Shown here: positions 61,231 to 64,000 of the stretch, piece after piece | How the letters are laid out: each line of letters starts with the position of its first letter | Numbering within the stretch: position 1 is the first letter of the stretch | Origin: Mesobacillus jeotgali | GTDB lineage: Bacteria; Bacillota; Bacilli; Bacillales; Cytobacillaceae | Length of the DNA: 64,000 nt | Reading direction: 5' to 3' | Assembly: GCF_014856545.2 (NCBI RefSeq) | Contig: NZ_CP109811.1 | Location: 2,536,001-2,600,000, forward strand | Notes under the pieces: generated by a model | Told to the model about the DNA's origin: nothing | The model's database searches: none | Seen by the model: only the letters and a program-made list of their open reading frames with translations | Translations under genes and position numbers: made by a program

Positions 61231-62670
61231 CTAAATAAGTTTAAAAGCATCCAAAAGAATTCTTTCTTCCTCAACCGTGACCGTCCGCAGATCGATATTA
61301 ACCTCTTCTTTTTGTATCCGCACCACGATTGCCGGTGAATGTTCCGTCCTTAGCTTTCTGGCAATATGTTCAGCGCTGACCTCCGGATGGCTAACTGAGA
61401 CTAGATAGGTGGGCAGCTGGACATCGGGCATTGTCCCACCGCCGACCTGGCTGGTTCCTTCAGTCACAACCGCTTTTAGCTCACCCTCAAAAGAATTAAT
61501 CTCCTGGGCAAAGCGCTTCGATCTTCCTTTAAGTTCATCTGCGGGAACAAGCAAGTCTCTTAGAGTCGGGATATTGAATAAGCCCTGCTCTCCCCTTAGA
61601 TAATCCATTAAAGTACCCTCTAATGCCGCCAGTGTCATCTTATCGACTCGAACGACTCTTGCCAGCTGGTGTTTCTTTAAGTTATCGATCAGTTCTTTTT
61701 TTCCAGCGATAATACCAGCCTGTGGTCCTCCCAGCATTTTATCTCCGCTGAATGATACAATGTCGGCACCCATTTTAAGCACTTCACCGACAACAGGTTC
61801 TTCCCCGATCCCATGGCGAGTGAAATCATAAAGAACACCACTTCCAAGATCTTCGTAAAAAATAACCTGATCGTGCTTACCAGATAGTTGGGCCAATTCA
61901 TTTGTTTCAACTGTTTTTGAAAATCCATATATTTTGAAATTGCTCGTATGAACCTTTAGGATCATCGCCGTATTTTCTGTAATGGCATCCTCATAGTCAT
62001 ATAAATGTGTTTTGTTGGTTGTCCCAACTTCTACTAAATGAGCTCCGCTTTCTTCCATAATAGAAGAAATCCGGAATGAGCCCCCAATTTCAACAAGCTG
62101 CCCGCGTGAAACAATGACTTCTTTGTTTTTGGCGAGTGCACTCATGATTAAATAAACAGCTGCTGCGTTATTATTGACGACCATCGCAGCTTCAGCGCCG
62201 GTGACTTGTTTAACAAGGGTTTCTACATGGCTGTGCCTGGATCCGCGCTCACCTTCCTTAAGCTTATACTCAAGGTTGGAATAATTCCTCGCGGTTTCTA
62301 CCACATGCTCCACTGCATTCTCACTCAACCGTGCCCTTCCAAGATTCGTATGTAAAATGGTCCCTGTTGCGTTAATGACCCTTTTCAGTGTGTAGTCAAA
62401 TCTTGCTTTTGCTGATGAATCAATCAATTTAAATAGCTCGTCAATAAACAGATTGGTACCAGGCTCTGGACCGCCCCATTTATCGCTGACAATTTGTTTC
62501 CTAATTTTATCTAAAACCTCTTTAATTAGGTCTGTGAAACGTTCTCCGTCTGTATCATGCTTCTTGATTAATTCAAGAAATCTGGAATCTTTCTGTAATT
62601 CATGGACAGCGGGAAGCTGCCTTAATAATTGTTTCAAAATCGATCTCCCCCACAACGGTTGTACATTCAT
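61231..62670 (-). CDS. selA: L-seryl-tRNA(Sec) selenium transferase
   Basis: A 479-residue PLP enzyme that converts seryl-tRNA(Sec) to selenocysteyl-tRNA(Sec) using selenophosphate from SelD. The PLP lysine is K311 in SFSGDKMLGGPQAG; other features are RVINATGTILHTNLGRARL (about 105-123), NNNAAAVYLIM and RGQLVEIGGSFRI. The length fits the family (E. coli 463). It lies downstream of the Rdx-type selenoprotein gene on the same strand (88 bp gap with a hairpin) and near divergent selD. No selB follows it, unlike the usual selAB order; sspP is convergent instead. The start is preceded by GGGGGAG. Confidence 0.96.
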   Translation of the reverse strand: MNVQPLWGRSILKQLLRQLPAVHELQKDSRFLELIKKHDTDGERFTDLIKEVLDKIRKQIVSDKWGGPEPGTNLFIDELFKLIDSSAKARFDYTLKRVINATGTILHTNLGRARLSENAVEHVVETARNYSNLEYKLKEGERGSRHSHVETLVKQVTGAEAAMVVNNNAAAVYLIMSALAKNKEVIVSRGQLVEIGGSFRISSIMEESGAHLVEVGTTNKTHLYDYEDAITENTAMILKVHTSNFKIYGFSKTVETNELAQLSGKHDQVIFYEDLGSGVLYDFTRHGIGEEPVVGEVLKMGADIVSFSGDKMLGGPQAGIIAGKKELIDNLKKHQLARVVRVDKMTLAALEGTLMDYLRGEQGLFNIPTLRDLLVPADELKGRSKRFAQEINSFEGELKAVVTEGTSQVGGGTMPDVQLPTYLVSVSHPEVSAEHIARKLRTEHSPAIVVRIQKEEVNIDLRTVTVEEERILLDAFKLI

Positions 62671-62736
62671 TCATTATATCATTATTGACCATATAAAAGT
62701 TTTTTCAAAACGGTGAACTTGAATGGTATGAAAAAA

Positions 62737-62757
62737 GCCCGGCTAAATAGCCCGGGC
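62737..62757 (-). terminator. terminator-like hairpin between rdx and selA
   Basis: GCCCGG (62737-62742) pairs with CCGGGC (62752-62757), with TTTTTTC following on the minus strand. It lies just behind the rdx stop codon and before selA, so it may stop or attenuate read-through. Confidence 0.75.
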
Positions 62758-62758
62758 A

Positions 62759-63001
62759 TTAATTCATCGCTTCCATTTGTTTGATCATTTCGTCTGAGTC
62801 AGGAAAAACACCTGTGTCCAGTTTTGAATATATTGTCTGGCCATTTATAGTAACTTCAAAAGCTCCCTTTGAAGCCGGAATCAACTCCATCTTCTCAATT
62901 CGGCTTCGAAAATGAGTGAATAGTTCTTCCGCGAAACTCGCGGCTTTTGGTGCGTAGTTTCATTGCATGCAAAATTGGATGGTTACCTGAAAATTATCCA
63001 T
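62759..63001 (-). CDS. Rdx-family (SelW/SelT/SelH-like) selenoprotein with in-frame UGA
   Basis: Reading TGA at 62960-62962 as selenocysteine gives an 80-residue thioredoxin-like protein of the Rdx family. The redox motif CxxU is near the N-terminus (QFCMQUNYAPKA, residues 9-20), and the rest matches the family pattern (AASFAEELF, helix; AFEVTINGQTIYSKLDTGVFPDSDEM in parts). The frame runs on for 67 codons after the UGA to TAA. ATG 63001 with GGGGGATTC. It is the first gene of the minus-strand unit with selA, divergent from selD. A strong SECIS-like hairpin follows the UGA. Confidence 0.9.
62929..62943 (-). promoter_or_regulatory. SECIS-like hairpin in the rdx gene
   Basis: CCGCGA-GTT-TCGCGG on the minus strand is a perfect 6-bp stem with a GUU loop; the loop G is 22 nt after the UGA. 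This is the size, position and GU-loop expected for a bacterial SECIS. Confidence 0.75.
62960..62962 (-). other. selenocysteine codon (UGA) of the rdx gene
   Basis: TGA on the minus strand as codon 14, in the CMQU motif. In most Rdx homologues this position is Cys or Sec, so UGA here is decoded as Sec rather than stop. Confidence 0.88.
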
Positions 63002-63137
63002 TATTGAATCCCCCTGTATAACTTTATATATGTATTTATTGTCATTTTAGTGTAAAGACAATGTCAGTGCAAATAATAATAGCTTAAGGATGATTTTAAA
63101 AACAAGAAAGAGTATACTTTTTGTGGAGGTGATCAGG

Positions 63138-64000
63138 TTGAGTGAACACGAGAAAATCCGTTTGACTTCGCTATCAACAAAGGCTGGCTGAGGATGCAAA
63201 ATCAGTCCCGAGGACTTGACGCAAGTTTTGCGTCTATTGCCAGAACAGGATTATGTTCCTGAATTGCTTGTCGGACATGAGACTTCCGATGATGCAGGTG
63301 TTTATAAACTTACAGAAGATATCGCCCTGATCCAAACAATAGATTACTTCACCCCCGTAGTGGATGATCCATATATGTTTGGACAGATTGCTGCCGCCAA
63401 TGCACTAAGCGATGTCTACGCAATGGGCGGGGAACCTAAGACCGTCCTTAATATAGTGGGATATCCTATCAAAAAGCTTGGTCCGGATATACTCGCTGAA
63501 ATATTAAGAGGTGCCAGTGACAAAGTGAAGGAAGCTGGAGCAGTGACGATTGGCGGTCATTCAATTGATGACCAGGAACCTAAATTCGGCTTATCTGTAA
63601 CTGGGCTTGCCCACCCTGGTGCTATTTGGAAAAATATCGGTGCAGAACCAGGTGATTTGCTTGTTCTCTCAAAACCAATCGGTGTTGGAATCCTGACTAC
63701 AGGAATCAAGCGCAACGCAGTAACTGCTGAACAAGAGCGCGAAGTGACCAAAACAATGGCTTTACTGAACAAGTCTGCTGCAGATGCGCTGAAAGACTTC
63801 ACTCCACATGCTGTAACGGACGTCACAGGTTTCGGTCTGCTTGGGCATGGCAGCGAGATTGCACGTGGCAGCAATGTCAGTTTTGAGATTTCATTATCGG
63901 ATGTACCTGTTTTAGAAGGCACATATGAGTTGGCTGCAAAAGGAGTCGTGCCTGGAGGCTCGAAATCCAACCACAGATGGCTGGATGGTGATGTAGAGTA
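63138..64000 (+). CDS. selD: selenide, water dikinase with in-frame UGA (partial at window end)
   Basis: SelD makes selenophosphate from selenide and ATP, the donor for SelA. The first 287 codons are in the window; the gene runs past 64000. TTG 63138 is preceded by TGGAGGTGATC. TGA at 63189-63191 stands where E. coli SelD has the catalytic Cys17: STKAG-U-GCKISPEDL. The frame then continues with family signatures QTIDYFTPVVDDPYMFGQIAAANALSDVYAMGG (in parts), VTIGGHSIDDQEPKFGLSVTG and TDVTGFGLLGH. The enzyme is thus itself a selenoprotein, needing its own product. It diverges from rdx-selA. Confidence 0.93.
63189..63191 (+). other. selenocysteine codon (UGA) of selD
   Basis: TGA as codon 18, in AG-U-GCK, the active-site position. 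SelD proteins with Sec here are well known. Confidence 0.9.
63218..63234 (+). promoter_or_regulatory. SECIS-like hairpin in selD
   Basis: GACGCAA-GTT-TTGCGTC is a perfect 7-bp stem with a GUU loop. The loop G is 33 nt after the UGA. It shares the loop and closing A-U pair with the rdx hairpin at 62929-62943. Confidence 0.75.

Overview
The window is chromosomal DNA of an endospore-forming, low-GC Gram-positive bacterium of the family Bacillaceae. The evidence is the small acid-soluble spore protein genes (sspN, tlp, sspO, sspP), an FbpB-type peptide, an RsbR-type stressosome protein, strong GGAGG ribosome binding sites, and a backbone that recalls the Bacillus subtilis citB-yneN-tlp-yneP-yneQ-yneR-plsY-yneT-parE-parC-alsT neighbourhood, shuffled and expanded. 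It differs from B. subtilis in carrying selenocysteine machinery (selA, selD). A Mesobacillus-like species is a reasonable guess but is inference only.

Bases 1-9355 are a mobile-element zone. Two identical IS110-family elements (about 1.84 kb each, 7.5 kb apart) enclose a group II intron with its reverse transcriptase, a small membrane protein, a lipoprotein, a secreted protein, a tyrosine recombinase and an alpha/beta hydrolase broken by one nonsense codon. Both IS copies and the intron sit at the same point (after GCAG) of a dispersed terminator-associated repeat. The long 3' non-coding end of the IS looks like a seekRNA/bridge RNA with two guide-like loops.

Bases 9356-21200 are accessory: a C39-like peptidase, a copper block (multicopper oxidase diverging from a helical protein, a His-rich YtkA-like protein and a MATE transporter, then a YdhK-type protein), a split AlbA_2/Schlafen-type gene, and a XerS-like recombinase followed by five 21-nt repeats arranged around a long hairpin.

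Bases 21200-56740 are mostly housekeeping: staygreen-family protein, AGCS symporter, topoisomerase IV (parE-parC), subtilisin-like protease, HelD, a glycerate module (CdaR regulator, GntP permease, glycerate kinase), CoA-binding protein, nucleobase permeases, phospholipase-D-like protein, plsY, RsbR-like protein, a soluble histidine kinase, CapA, yneR/yneQ/yneP homologues, a double-AAA SpoVK-like ATPase, spore peptides, a TlpA-like thiol reductase, mtnA, and a LysR/NCS2 divergon. A 53-bp tandem hairpin array lies at 56975-57320, next to aconitase.

The right end (57416-64000) holds acnA, sspO, sspP and a selenium locus: selA, an Rdx/SelW-like selenoprotein with a CxxU motif, and divergent selD, itself with an in-frame UGA. 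A third selenoprotein gene, HesB-like with GIGUGG, lies at 43801-44088. All three are invisible to ordinary ORF calling because UGA would be read as stop. The selD and rdx UGA codons are each followed by a perfect hairpin with the same GUU apical loop, a strong candidate for the SECIS recognised by SelB. selB and tRNA-Sec are not in the window.
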